This document shows, piece by piece, positions 1 through 13,505 of a DNA stretch of 64,000 bases. This stretch comes from Silene latifolia (lineage: Eukaryota > Streptophyta > Magnoliopsida > Caryophyllales > Caryophyllaceae): NCBI RefSeq assembly GCF_048544455.1, contig NC_133537.1, forward strand, positions 148,654,058 through 148,718,057, written 5' to 3'. The stretch's first letter is position 1. Each line of letters begins with the position of its first letter. Made by a program: the position numbers and the translations under genes. Under the pieces are notes generated by a model that did no database searches, was not told the DNA's origin, and was given only the letters and a program-made list of their open reading frames with translations.

Positions 1-468
1 AAATCGTTAGTATTCGTGGGTGAATTTAATGATTGATTACGATATTCGACTTGGATGAATGTGATTTAGTACATTAATTACATGTGAATGAGTCATAAAA
101 ACGATAAAACATGGATGAGATCGGTGTAAACGAATTAATTACATGAATGAAAGATTGATTAGTGACATGAGTGAACTAATTAGGTTAAATATATCGAATT
201 GATGAAGAACTAATGACGGATAAACAGATGGGAATATACCAAAGATCGAATTCCAGAAACTCGATATGAAAGAATCGAATTTCTACAACCCGGATTGATT
301 TTAAAGACGAAAACCCGCAAATATTGGATTATAAGGGATTTAAGTCGGGATTTAACGATGAATTATATACTAACAGTGATTAACAATATGTTAAATTATT
401 AAGTGAATGAAACGAGAGCAAACAATGACGAAATAAAATAAAGAAACGAAACTAACAGAGGACGAAGG

Positions 469-1744
469 TGATGGAAAAGTAGATCTATATACCCAACATA
501 TTCATATATGTTTTAATTTAATTGTCATAAAATTAAATGGTGGATTTTATGCATGCAAACTAATAAACAATATAAAGAAGAAACCATCATCTTACATTGT
601 GATTTTCGGATTTATGGGCACAAGTGAGTTCACCTACTCACTTGTTCTTGAGCTTTCCTTATGGATGAACAAGATTCAAGTATAGAATCCCTCCCAAAAG
701 CATATACCCAAGGAATCTCTTAATAACTTATATATTTATGATCTAGTAATAATATAAGTTTTTACTATAAAATTGACACAAATAAATTGTATTTTTACTC
801 TTGAAAATTTCGGTCAAGAGGTGGAATTTTGTGAGATTTTATTTCTCTAGAATTTTACAAATTGTAGAGAGTTTTTAATTTTCTTACTCTAGAAAATTTT
901 TATCCAAAAATGATGAATGAATCTCGAAAAGAAAAACTCTCTTTTCTTTTCTCATATGGTTGGCCGAAAAAGGCCTTGGGTAGTATGCCCAATGCTTTTT
1001 ATTTTTGCTCTTCTCAAAAGCTTAGGTTTGCATGGCTACTTGTTAGCTTCCATCATTGTGTTTTCCACTTAACAATTAACACAATTTTATTCCACTAACT
1101 CCCTCCATAATTTCGTTACATTCAATATAAAATGGATGGTCCATTTTATTTTGTCATTTGTCAATTGTAACATATGTGACATGTTACTTGACATATGAAA
1201 TTGTAATGTATTTTTAATATATTAAAAATCAACATACTCATAAAATATGTCATATACAAAAATCGACTAGTAATTCGTAATTACTTGTACCAAAATGGTT
1301 TCCAATTTATAAACTACAACATTCTGTATTTATAATAATTTATTCATTCCGTTTCAATTGTTTCTGTAAACAATAATTTCATCTAAGTAATAAAAGAATT
1401 CGATTACTTAGACCGTGTCTTATTTAATCATATTTACAATAAGATACGTAAATTATACTCACAAAATTATCCGTCAATTTTAAGCAATTTAATTAACTCG
1501 TATCGGTATACGATTAATTAAATAATCAATTAAGAGTATTTCCCTATAGGTATGACCTAAGGGGATCAACTGATCACCACCGTCGCACGACAGTAATGTC
1601 AAACTCTAGTCAGCTAATCATTACCGATATGTGTGGACGAGTTGACTGTAAAATATTACACCCCACATGTATTCTTAAAATGAGATTTAATAATGATATT
1701 TAAATCATGTGATCACACTATTGTTGAGGACACATTTCCCAACA
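469..1744 (-). repeat. 3' LTR of Copia A
   Basis: It is the same length as 17711-18986, with about 15 substitutions and no indels seen by eye. On the minus strand it begins TGTTGGGAAATG and ends CTTTTCCATCA, giving TG...CA ends. Confidence 0.92.
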
Positions 1745-1755
1745 ATCTCCCACTT
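1745..1755 (-). other. Polypurine tract of Copia A
   Basis: The minus strand reads AAGTGGGAGAT directly before the 3' LTR. The same tract abuts the left LTR of Copia B, as expected for the plus-strand primer of reverse transcription. Confidence 0.75.
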
Positions 1756-3327
1756 GTCCTCGACAAGTGTGCGTCACCAATTCTCTTGTCCTATTACTAT
1801 CTCCCACTCAATGCAAGGTGTCTTTCGGGTCGTACTTGCAAGTGATCATATCGAGAGTGGTTTCCTCGATCCGGAGAATAAGCGATTGACCGGATTTATC
1901 TATCATAGATACCTTTCGAGCGTGGCCACGCATTTCGATTCATTACTCCTCGAGTGGCCCCGAGATATTGTTTTAACCCTGACAAGGGGGTGGACAATTC
2001 CTATCGCATTTATTGCCTTCGACTAGCCCATGACCATCATAACCCAAAATATGCCCATTTGACCCCATTTAAGAAAGTCGTAGTAACACAAATCAAAGTT
2101 AATCTGAAACTGTGCCATCTTAGGCGAACAGTCTTTAGTCAAAAGAATTGACTCATTAGAATACTATAGCAGCTCTCGCCACGACCAGGCTATATAAATT
2201 GCCAGAACTCTATAAGCGGTCATAAGGCCCGAAGAGTGTTCCTAACGATCTGCCTATGTGATCGACTAGTCATCTCACATGACTCTATGGCACTTGAACT
2301 TGCCATCAATCGCATCACACTCTAGTCACTTCGAGACGTCACCTCATACAAGCGACTATGGGCTAATACTATGTTAATCCGGGTTCACTTTAACGGGGTT
2401 CAACGTTGTCTCTACAACCCGTTTGGATGTAACAAAGTATAATAAAAGAGTTTTAAAGTAAAACTCGAACGACAAATGCGATTATCACATATGAATAGTC
2501 AATGCCTGATTATTATTTCATGTTCTATAATCTAATTTGATCTTGTACGTAGTTGTTCATTTCAAATCAATTGAAATGACATGACACATCATGTTTAGCC
2601 TTTGAGAAGGCTTTGGTTAGTAGGTTTTATCAATTTCTTGTACCTTACTCAACCTTACTACATACTCGTTTTCCTCTGTAATGTATACATTTGCATCACA
2701 AAACTTCCTGAGTACGTGTCGAGATCCAATCAAGACATAGGTCCTCTAGCCTAAGAATAGCTCCCACTGTTTTCACAGTGTGCGGGACTCATCCTCTTGC
2801 ACATCTCATGATTGCAAGTGTACTCAATTTCCGTTATTAATATCTCTCATTGTTCTTTATTGCTTAGAACGATTCTAGAAAATCTACTTCTTAATTAACA
2901 TAGCCACAATGGTATCTTAACCATCTTAATGTGTTTTGATTATGGTTTTGTCGGAAACCATGCGCAATCTCAATTGTCAATTGTCACTTGTGTAACACCC
3001 TTACACAAAATTGCATCATACACACTTTGCTTTACTTCCTTAATGCTTCTGCAAGCACTTAAGGGTAATCTTTATAGCTTACATGGTAAAGATTACTTAA
3101 ATTCGATTTTGAAAAACAATTCATCATACTCAAAGTATATGAAGTGTTATACATCATTACTCATTTAATTGATCCGGCAGCGGAAGCAAATGGAATCAAT
3201 CAAATATGTTCAATTTAATTGAACTAGTCATGAATCTTATCAACACAAGACTTCTTATTGACGCTAATATCATGTAGATTTATCTTCATAAATCTGGATA
3301 TTAAAGATGTATTATATTACTCCAAAA

Positions 3328-3388
3328 GTCTTAAATCATTCTTAATGATCAATATGTCATCCACATATCGGACTAAATAAAATTTCCG
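3328..3388 (-). pseudogene. Copia reverse transcriptase remnant (YVDD motif)
   Basis: In one minus-strand frame this patch reads FYLVRYVDDILIIKND, matching the Copia RT catalytic block (YVDD followed by a hydrophobic ILLI-type strand). The frame is not open for any useful distance on either side. It shows that the interior of Copia A descends from a coding Copia pol and is not unrelated filler. Confidence 0.65.
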
Positions 3389-3601
3389 TAACTCCCACTA
3401 AACTCCATGTATAAACACAACTTCTCGACTTATCGAGAAAAGTTTTATAACATGATCAAAACATTGATTCCAACTCATTGATGTCCTACTTAAGATTCTC
3501 TCTTAAGTTTCACATTATCTTAGGATTGCAAGAATCTACAAAAACTCAAGACATGTATTGAATACATTCCTTCTAATTGAAGAAGTGGGTTTTAGATTCA
3601 C

Positions 3602-6600
3602 TGTAACACCCGCGAATTTCCCATTCTGACATTTAAAATTTATTAAACCGTTTGATTTCTTTATTTTATATTTTTGAATTATTCGATTTAATTAATTTTA
3701 TTTCAAACACGATTTTTTTATAAAAATAATATATAAAACCTCATTTATATAAAAATACGTATTAGTAAATTATATTTTTGAGGCATAAATTATATAAGAA
3801 TATATGTATACATATTTTTGGTCGGACAATAATAATAGTGACAGTAATAATATTAGTTTCCGTCTCAAGCTAATATAGACTCGAGACATTATTCCGTCTA
3901 GCTGAAGACCATCACATTTTCACATGTGAAACTTGTTTAATCCCGATCGATCTCATCCGACAACACACCACTAACATTCTGCAACTAGATTAATAATTCT
4001 TTTATTCACTTCTCTCACTCTCACTCTCACAAAAACCATCGGACCAACCCCACACCTCCTTCTTCCTTTTCGTTTGGAAAACTAACAGCAATAACAGTAA
4101 ACAAAAAAGCCTTTGTACACCATTTTTCATTAAACCTTTCAAACTCGAGATCCGTCTTCGTTTCTTGACCAAATTCGATAATTCTCGCTCCATTAGCTTC
4201 CTCTTCTCGTTCTCCTTCTTTGTATGTAAGAAAGAGCCGAACTTTCCTCTTCTCCTATTCTGACCGTGCCCTTTTATGGCTCGAAAATCCCGTGTTAACC
4301 GTTTTCTTTGTGTTTTAGGTGTGCCATTGGACAACCCGGAGTAGCTTTGAGTCGGAAATGTATTCCTTGAAGAGAAAAAAGGTAACGGTGATGGGATTAC
4401 TCGACATTATGTCGAAATTTATATGTGCTTAAATGTGTTTTTATTCTTTTATAACATAAAGTTTTTGTCTTGACTGAGTTCATGTGGTGTCCTTTGAGAC
4501 GGTTTTATTCGAGTTTTACTTACCCATTTTGAGAAAAGTTGGTACCTTTGGATTCTTAGTGAAGTGGGTAATCATGTTGGGTAATTTAATTGGATGAATA
4601 CTATCATTTTAATGCTTAAAATTTCATCTTAAGACGGTCTCAAAAAGGGAAGTGAAAACCGTGAACAACACTCTGCATCTGTCGAACCATACCAAGCCTA
4701 ATCTGTCTTATAGTAATATTTACACCTGAATCTTGGCAACCATGACAGGTACTAGATGCCTCACTTTTGACCCTTTCCTAAAATATCCAGAATTTCCAAT
4801 TTAGTATCACTACCGTTGGATCAAAATTTGTCTTCTACTAATGTTGCTAATCATAACAGACGAGTACAGCCGGAAATATAAAACCCCTTTGTTTGGATAA
4901 AGGTAATTCAAAGTTCATTAAGAGTACTGCAAGACATAAACAATTTTCCTTGTTTAGTTTGTAAGGAACCGTGTGTATGGGTGACCTTGGTGGACTATTT
5001 TTTAGTCGATTTCATGGATGATTTGAGCCAATTATTTAATTTTTGTCTCATGTGAATATCTATGTATTTAATAGCTTGGTTATATGTAAAAAATTTCATT
5101 CTTTTCATGCTTAAAATTTCGTCTTAAGACGGTCATAAATGAGCCTCATTAATCGTGAAAATGGGTTTTGTCGGCAGTTTTCACGAAAGTTGTTTTTGAC
5201 GGGTTTCTTTATGCTAAATTGAACCAATTTTCTTACTTATATCTCAAGTATATGTACATGTTTGGATTGGGTCATTTCTATGGATGAAATCCGCCTTGGT
5301 TTGGCCTAGGAAACCGTCCTAAGACTATTTGGACAAGGGGAACATTTGCTGTTGTGCGTGCGTCGGGTGGTGGTCGTGTGTGCAGTCGAGTCTTTGTTTG
5401 GCACAAAGCCGTGGGTCGGGCAGTGCCGGTCATGGCTAGGCCGTAGCCCCGGTTGGGTAAATTTTATCCGTGAAATATTTTGTTCGGGTTTAATTAATTT
5501 CAATTTCCGTCACATGATTTATGCATCTTAAATTAATTATTTGTCGTTTATTTACATATTTCTCACATGAATCATAAATGTGGAATTTATTATTTATTCA
5601 AGTCAAAATTTGATGAAATGTATTAGTTACTTATAATATAAATTTTTAATCCGTTCATTCTCATTTATTTATCGTATCTCAAATATGAGTGAATTATTCT
5701 ACTTGTTTAATTAAATTGAGCCATTTATAAGTGAATGCTTGTTTTGCTAATTATAAATGGTTCATTTCCGTTTGTTTACATTTTTATTCTAGTGACAAAT
5801 ATTGAAGAAATGGGTTACTTATTCATATTCATGATTATGATTTGGCATGAAATATCTCACTTGGATTATCATCGGTTCATTATATGTAGTAGTCTCTTTC
5901 CAAGTTGATTCGTATCACTTGGTTGAGTCGTATTCTTATGATATATCTTTACGCCATACTTGTCTTTGTTACGCAAGTATTGGTTTACGCCGCACTCGTG
6001 CCGTTCACGGAGTTGGTTGATTTATGTTTTTCCCGCCACTCTCGGGTCATTCGCCGATTGTGGGTTAGCTCATATCGTATTCGGTGACAATGCCTTTATG
6101 CTATACATTTTGCTTGACTTGTCTTTACGCCTCTTTCGGATTTGTCTTCGCCGATTGTGGGTTTAGCTCATATTTTCCGCCTCTTTCGGACTGTTCGCGA
6201 TTGTGGGTTCTCGACTTCCGTTCGTCGATCGAGTCTTGGATGCGGACTGTTTCGCCGCATGTCGAATCGGGGACCGTTCGCCCCGAGAGTCGGCGATTTA
6301 GACTAGGGACCGAGTCTTGGGAGTACCATTGTCGTCCTACCAGGGGAATTATATATTTATATATGAGTAGTAAAGGTCTTGCTTGGTTATAGATATTGGT
6401 ATTTGTCTTTCAAGGTAAGAGTTATGCCTTGTGTTGTTTTTCTTGGTCCTATCGGATACTAGGGGTGAGCTATAAGCCCTTTAGTTGCGATATGATCGTC
6501 GGGATTGATGTTCCCATCTGTTCTTATGGTGAGATGCAAGCCATAAGTATAAATGTGACATTAGTAGCCACGTCCCGTGTAATGGTTGCTAAGTGGTTTT

Positions 6601-7285
6601 CCCAAATAATGGCTATGGTTTCTATTCTTGTATTTTTGCATTGATTGATCCCTTACTTAACTGCTTCACATGATTCGGATTCTAATCTCATATATATGTT
6701 GTAATTCCTTGAAATGCGTGTTTTTGCATAAATGACCGTATTCTTATCTTTTATATTATTTGATTATTTCACATGAATAGTGAGTCTCCATTATGCTAAT
6801 ATTGATCTATCGTATTCCATCTCATTTAATTGACATGTTTAAATATTTAAACTTGATATTCATATCTTTTGTAAGTATATTACATGATTTATCTAATTGC
6901 GTTCTTTGTTATGTTCGTTTCGACATTTTGTGGCTGGGAGAACCTTGAGTTACTCCCCACTGACTGTGGCGTTCATATTTACATGAATGACAGGTGGTGA
7001 AGATGCTTACGTGGGGAAGACGTGTGGGCTAGCGAGAACTACACCCTTGGACCTTAGTTTCTAGTTTAGAAACCCCTTATATGTTTATTCGTGGGATATC
7101 TTTTCCCCGTTTTTTTTTAGACTTGGGTTGTAATAACCTAAGTCTGCCTATTATTGTATTTGTTTCATTTCATTTTTGGCACCCGCGGGTTAATCTTTAG
7201 CTAGTAATTTAAAAGTTTTTAAATTATCACAAATTTCCGCTTTAATTTATAAGTTTTATTTTCCGCTTTATCGCGGGGTGTCACA
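3602..7285 (+). repeat. 5' LTR of the nested Tekay-like LARD
   Basis: It runs from TGTAACACCC to GGGGTGTCACA. It matches 9824-13505, with differences concentrated around 5330-5430 and 5960-6300; the last roughly 970 bp appear identical. The short ORFs inside it recur in the other LTR and have no recognisable domain. Confidence 0.92.
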
Positions 7286-7287
7286 GT

Positions 7288-7300
7288 TGGTATCAGAGCC
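7288..7300 (+). other. Primer binding site (initiator tRNA-Met type)
   Basis: TGGTATCAGAGCC lies two bases after the LTR end. It is complementary to the 3' end of plant initiator tRNA-Met, the usual primer of Tekay and Copia elements. Confidence 0.88.
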
Positions 7301-9810
7301 TATGTTGCTCCCGACGCAGACACGTGTACCCCAAATTTAAACTTGAACTTGACCTTGAAAAATGAATGAGAGATGGGTAGACTTAAGGACCTTAGGTGGT
7401 AGTCTGTAGTGTGTTTGCTCTTTGTTAGGTTCTAACATGTTTGTTGATTGTCATTTAATAATTGTTGTGCTCTTAGATCAATGACCGTGAGCTTACCTAT
7501 GTGGAGATTAAGACTTGGTGCCTAGTGCCGGAAACTGAAGATTTGTTCAACCTTTGAAGAATGCTTCTTCTTCCTCGAAGATATTCCTCCTTCTTTGTGT
7601 ACCTTACCTTATTCTTTTACTTCTTGATGCTTACTTCTTCTTCTAAACTCTCTTTTCTTTTCTTTTTCCTTGAAAGCTACTCTTATACCCCCCAACTTGT
7701 CATTTGTTCCTTGTTAATCCTCCCTTAACGCCTTTTTGATAGTTCTCTTTCTTTTGTGGGATGTTAACCTTAGTTAGATAATTTGGCTTGTGGAGTTGTT
7801 TCTGGTTGACCTATAACCCCGGTTTTGAGAAGTTGTGATATTGGAAGGACTTAGGTAGTGTGGTGAGACGTACTTGGTGATTCTTATACCTAGCCCCTCG
7901 GTAAAGTGAGTATAATTGATCGGTGAAATTCTGTGTGTTGAGTGTGAGTTGCCTATGATACTAAGGTTATGGAACTTCACCATGTTGTTTATACTTGGAA
8001 TTTGAGAATTTGGTAACTCGAGTATTGTTGCTTGGGGGCTTTGACATGGAGTAGAGTTTATGTTGAGAGCTTGGAAGGAAACACCTCTAGGACGTGTTGG
8101 CCGTTGGTGATGAAAGTGTTACATGGAAGTTTGAGGTGAGCTTGAGGTTAGCATAGTCGGTATACTTTTGTGAGTGTTGTGATGATTACATAAGAACCAT
8201 GTTAGGCATGATTTGTTGCTAGTTTTGGAGTCTCATTTGGGTATCCACTTTGCGGTAATGAGGATTAGTTACCAGAGTTCTTGAGATGTGATTATAAGTT
8301 GGGATCGATAGATGTTGAGCTGAGCTGAGATGAGTTAGATGTTTTGGGTGGTTGTCTCGTAGTTTGGAGAATGTCACCATCTATGCTTTAGGTTTCGAGA
8401 GTATAACAAGATCTCTTTGGGATGATGGATTGTGCAAAAGAACTTTTGAACTTGGATTTTGATTGATGGTTTACCATTTTGAGAAACTCATGGTTGACAC
8501 TAGTTGGATATGAGTATAGCTTTGTTAGAAGCGTTGACCTTGATCTCGTGGAGGTTGGTTATAGATGTTAGAGGATTTGGAGTGGTGAAATCACACTTAT
8601 AGTGAAGTACCTTCTTTCATGGAATAGCTTAAGATGATGTAACATAAGCATTTTGAGGAAATCCTTGGGAGTCTTTGTGGTTATAAGTTTTGTTGTTAAG
8701 AAGTTTTGAGCCGTTTAGGGTGATGTTATTTGGGATTCGAGTACTTGGCGTTTCCTTCTTGTCTAATTCCCTTCTTCTTTGACCATAAGTGTTACCGTTC
8801 ATACCTCTCTTCCTCGCTTCATCATGCTCCTCCTTTAAGTTTGGTACTCGTAAACTTTGTGAAACGTTATCTTTGACGTCCTTGTTGACCTGACTTCAAT
8901 TCTTATCCCTAGGAAGTTCATCATAGTTCTTTTGATTAGTTAAGTTTGAAATCTCTTAGCGTACTTTGCATTTATGATATCTAAGTTCTTTCCTTTTCGT
9001 ACAATTTCTAAACGTTTCAAGCTATCATTTTTGGCTCATTGTTAAAAATTTATATTATCTTTACAAAATCTGACCTATTTTAAAAAGGTTCGAAAATGAA
9101 AATTTGATTTAGTTCCCTATCTTTTCCTTGAGTGTAAAATTATTTATCATGATTTTAATTGCTAAACCCGAGATTTCATTAAATTTTATCCAATTTCTGT
9201 TAACTTTGATCTATTTATGATTTCTTTGTCAAGGTTTAATATTATATTTTCAGGAATTTAACTCCTTTTTGAGTTTAAAAGTGAAACCTTTATTTCCATT
9301 TTGGCTTTTGCAAAAGAAAATTTGAGTGGATTACCTTTTCTTTTGATTTTAACGTTGACGGATGTTAAAACTCGTTATTAGAGACGTTTGATAACTTGTT
9401 CTACGCTTGTCGGCGAGTGATTTTTGTTTTAAATTTGTCTTTGACTTGGAAAGTTAGCGTTCTTGTGTGCACAACAAGAGCAATATCGTTCCATGAATGA
9501 GACTTATACTTTTGAAAACTCTTCATTAATGTTTTTGAAAGTATTTTGATTTTCGATTTATACAAATGAGTTGCTTTTGACCTTATCTTTGATTTGGAAT
9601 GTGATGTTCTCGAATGCGCAACGAGAGCACCTCCGTTCCTTTGATGAGAATCTGGTTCTGTCGGAAAATTTTATTGGAAAATTTTGAAAGAATTTTAATT
9701 CTTACGATAAGTAACCTTTTAATGCTTTGGTTACCAATTTTAAAAGTCCGGTTTTATTTTTATTTAACTTTTTATTTCTACTTTCAAGTTTCGAGGACGA
9801 AACTTTTTCA

Positions 9811-9823
9811 AAGGTGGAGTGAT
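9811..9823 (+). other. Polypurine tract of the Tekay-like LARD
   Basis: AAGGTGGAGTGAT sits immediately before the 3' LTR start TGTAACACCC. Confidence 0.75.
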
Positions 9824-12800
9824 TGTAACACCCATGAATTTCCCATTCGACATTTAAAATTTATTAAACCGTTTTATTTCTTTATTTTATATTTTTGAAT
9901 TATTCGATTTAATTAATTTTATTTCAAACACGATTTTTTTATAAAAATAATATATAAAACCTCATTTATATAAAAATACGTATTAGTAAATTATATTTTT
10001 GAGGCATAAATTATATAAGAATATATGTATACATATTTTTGGTCGGACAATAATAATAGTGACAGTAATAATATTAGTTTCCGTCTCAAGCTAATATAGA
10101 CTCGAGACATTATTCCGTCTAGCTGAAGACCATCACATTTTCACATGTGAAACTTGTTTAATCCCGATCGATCTCATCCGACAACACACCACTAACATTC
10201 TGCAACTAGATTAATAATTCTTTTATTCACTTCTCTCACTCTCACTCTCACAAAAACCATCGGACCAACCCCACACCTCCTTCTTCCTTTTCGTTTGGAA
10301 AACTAACAGCAATAACAGTAAACAAAAAAGCCTTTGTACACCATTTTTCATTAAACCTTTCAAACTCAGATCCCGTCTTCGTTTCTTGACCAAATTCGAT
10401 AATTCTCGCTCCATTAGCTTCCTCTTCTCGTTCTCCTTCTTTGTATGTAAGAAAGAGCCGAACTTTCCTCTTCTCCTATTCTGACCGTGCCCTTTTATGG
10501 CTCGAAAATCCCGTGTTAACCGTTTTCTTTGTGTTTTAGGTGTGCCATTGGACAACCCGGAGTAGCTTTGAGTCGGAAATGTATTCCTTGAAGAGAAAAA
10601 AGGTAACGGTGATGGGATTACTCGACATTATGTCGAAATTTATATGTGCTTAAATGTGTTTTTATTCTTTTATAACATAAAGTTTTTGTCTTGGTGAGTT
10701 CATGTGGTGTCCTTTGAGACGGTTTTATTCGAGTTTTACTTACCCATTTTGAGAAAAGTTGGTACCTTTGGATTCTTAGTGAAGTGGGTAATCATGTTGG
10801 GTAATTTAATTGGATGAATACTATCATTTTAATGCTTAAAATTTCATCTTAAGACGGTCTCAAAAAGGGAAGTGAAAACCGTGAACAACACTCTGCATCT
10901 GTCGAACCATACCAAGCCTAATCTGTCTTATAGTAATATTTACACCTGAATCTTGGCAACCATGACAGGTACTAGATGCCTCACTTTTGACCCTTTCCTA
11001 AAATATCCAGAATTTCCAATTTAGTATCACTACCGTTGGATCAAAATTTGTCTTCTACTAATGTTGCTAATCATAACAGACGAGTACAGCCGGAAATATA
11101 AAACCCCTTTGTTTGGATAAAGGTAATTCAAAGTTCATTAAGAGTACTGCAAGACATAAACAATTTTCCTTGTTTAGTTTGTAAGGAACCGTGTGTATGG
11201 GTGACCTTGGTGGACTATTTTTTAGTCGATTTCATGGATGATTTGAGCCAATTATTTAATTTTTGTCTCATGTGAATATCTATGTATTTAATAGCTTGGT
11301 TATATGTAAAAAATTTCATTCTTTTCATGCTTAAAATTTCGTCTTAAGACGGTCATAAATGAGCCTCATTAACTGTGAAAATGGGTTTTGTCTGGCAGTT
11401 TTCACGAGCTGTTTTGACGGGTTTCTTTATGCTAAATTGAACCAATTTTCTTACTTATATCTCAAGTATATGTACATGTTTGGATTGGGTCATTTCTATG
11501 GATGAAATCCGCCTTGGTTTGGCCTAGGAAACCGTCCTAAGACAATTTGGACAAGGGGCTGTTGCTGTTGTGCGTGCGTCTTTCTTGGTGGTCGTCTGTG
11601 CGAGTCTTTGCTTTGTTTGGCATGGGCCGTGGCTGGGCAGGTGCCGGTCATGGCTAGGCCGTAGCCCCGGTTGGGTAAATTTTATCCGTGAAATATTTTG
11701 TTCGGGTTTAATTAATTTCAATTTCCGTCACATGATTTATGCATCTTAAATTAATTATTTGTCGTTTATTTACATATTTCTCACATGAATCATAAATGTG
11801 GAATTTATTATTTATTCAAGTCAAAATTTGATGAAATGTATTAGTTACTTATAATATAAATTTTTAATCCGTTCATTCTCATTTATTTATCGTATCTCAA
11901 ATATGAGTGAATTATTCTACTTGTTTAATTAAATTGAGCCATTTATAAGTGAATGCTTGTTTTGCTAATTATAAATGGTTCATTTCCGTTTGTTTACATT
12001 TTTATTCTAGTGACAAATATTGAAGAAATGGGTTACTTATTCATATTCATGATTATGATTTGGCATGAAATATCTCACTTGGATTATCATCGGTTCATTA
12101 TATGTAGTAGTCTCTTTCCAAGTTGATTCGTATCACTTGGTTGAGTCGTATTCTTATGATATATCTTTACGCCATACTTGTCTTTGTTTCGCCAAGTATT
12201 GGTTTACGCCTCGTCGTGCCGTTCTGCCGGGAGTTGGTTGATTTATGTTTTTCCGCCACTCTCGGTTTCGCCGATTGTGGGTTAGCTCATATCGTATTCT
12301 GGTGACAATGCCTTTATGCTATACATTTTGCTTGACTTGTCTTTACGCCTCTTTCGGACTGTACTGCCGATTGTGGGTTTAGCTCATATTTTCCGCCTCT
12401 TTCGGAGTTATTACGCCGATTGTGGGTTCTCGACTTCCGTTACGTCGATCGAGTCTTGGATGCGGACTGTTCGCCGCATGTCGAATCGGGGACCGTTACG
12501 CCCCGAGAGTGCGGCGATTTAGACTAGGACTGAGTCTTGGGAGTACCATTGTCGTCCTACCAGGGGAATTATATATTTATATATGAGTAGTAAAGGTCTT
12601 GCTTGGTTATAGATATTGGTATTTGTCTTTCAAGGTAAGAGTTATGCCTTGTGTTGTTTTTCTTGGTCCTATCGGATACTAGGGGTGAGCTATAAGCCCT
12701 TTAGTTGCGATATGATCGTCGGGATTGATGTTCCCATCTGTTCTTATGGTGAGATGCAAGCCATAAGTATAAATGTGACATTAGTAGCCACGTCCCGTGT

Positions 12801-13505
12801 AATGGTTGCTAAGTGGTTTTCCCAAATAATGGCTATGGTTTCTATTCTTGTATTTTTGCATTGATTGATCCCTTACTTAACTGCTTCACATGATTCGGAT
12901 TCTAATCTCATATATATGTTGTAATTCCTTGAAATGCGTGTTTTTGCATAAATGACCGTATTCTTATCTTTTATATTATTTGATTATTTCACATGAATAG
13001 TGAGTCTCCATTATGCTAATATTGATCTATCGTATTCCATCTCATTTAATTGACATGTTTAAATATTTAAACTTGATATTCATATCTTTTGTAAGTATAT
13101 TACATGATTTATCTAATTGCGTTCTTTGTTATGTTCGTTTCGACATTTTGTGGCTGGGAGAACCTTGAGTTACTCCCCACTGACTGTGGCGTTCATATTT
13201 ACATGAATGACAGGTGGTGAAGATGCTTACGTGGGGAAGACGTGTGGGCTAGCGAGAACTACACCCTTGGACCTTAGTTTCTAGTTTAGAAACCCCTTAT
13301 ATGTTTATTCGTGGGATATCTTTTCCCCGTTTTTTTTTAGACTTGGGTTGTAATAACCTAAGTCTGCCTATTATTGTATTTGTTTCATTTCATTTTTGGC
13401 ACCCGCGGGTTAATCTTTAGCTAGTAATTTAAAAGTTTTTAAATTATCACAAATTTCCGCTTTAATTTATAAGTTTTATTTTCCGCTTTATCGCGGGGTG
13501 TCACA
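9824..13505 (+). repeat. 3' LTR of the nested Tekay-like LARD
   Basis: Second copy of the 3.68-kb LTR, ending TCACA and followed by the TTCAC target copy. See 3602-7285. Confidence 0.92.

Larger units (their letters stand above)
1745..3601 (-). other. Copia A interior, 3' part (non-coding, eroded pol)
   Basis: There is no usable reading frame. About the first 800 bp resemble 31778-32560 of Copia B, including the run after the PPT and the block around 1800-2400, so the two elements share a 3' untranslated region. A short eroded reverse transcriptase patch lies near 3328-3388. The segment stops at the nested Tekay-like insertion. Confidence 0.7.
7286..9823 (+). other. Non-coding interior of the Tekay-like LARD
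   Basis: It starts with the PBS (7288-7300) and ends with the PPT. No ORF above about 70 codons was found and no retroviral motif was recognised in any frame. Near its end an imperfect direct duplication of roughly 158 bp is visible: the block starting near 9431 and the block starting near 9589 both run through a GCACAACAAGAGCA / GCGCAACGAGAGCA segment and a TTTTGAAAG segment. Confidence 0.75.
3602..13505 (+). mobile_element. Tekay-like chromovirus derivative without coding sequence (LARD), nested in Copia A
   Basis: Two very long LTRs (3684 and 3682 bp) flank only 2538 bp of interior. Target duplication TTCAC is at 3597-3601 and 13506-13510. The LTR opens TGTAACACCC and closes GGGGTGTCACA; a perfect TGGTATCAGAGCC PBS follows the left LTR and a purine tract precedes the right one, so the element reads on the plus strand. 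These termini, PBS and the GAGGACGAAACTTTTTCAA stretch before the PPT are typical of Del/Tekay chromoviruses. No gag, protease, RT or integrase is present, so it must have been copied by an autonomous relative. LTR identity is near complete outside two patches, making it one of the youngest insertions here. Confidence 0.9.

Noticed and set aside
1954..2151. Short ORFs in the Copia A 3' region, partly similar to 31953-32159 in Copia B
   Set aside because: The similarity is at DNA level across shared untranslated sequence, in different frames, with no domain.
4002..10555. A 110-codon minus-strand ORF present in both LARD LTRs (4002-4334 and 10223-10555), with a compensated local frame change
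   Set aside because: It is duplicated only because LTRs are duplicated. It is basic, low-complexity and overlaps CT-rich text, with no domain. The paired one-base changes in the middle look like sequence noise.
6396..12864. An identical 82-codon ORF in both LARD LTRs (6396-6644 and 12616-12864)
   Set aside because: Identity comes from LTR duplication. The composition and lack of a domain or start context give no support for a gene.
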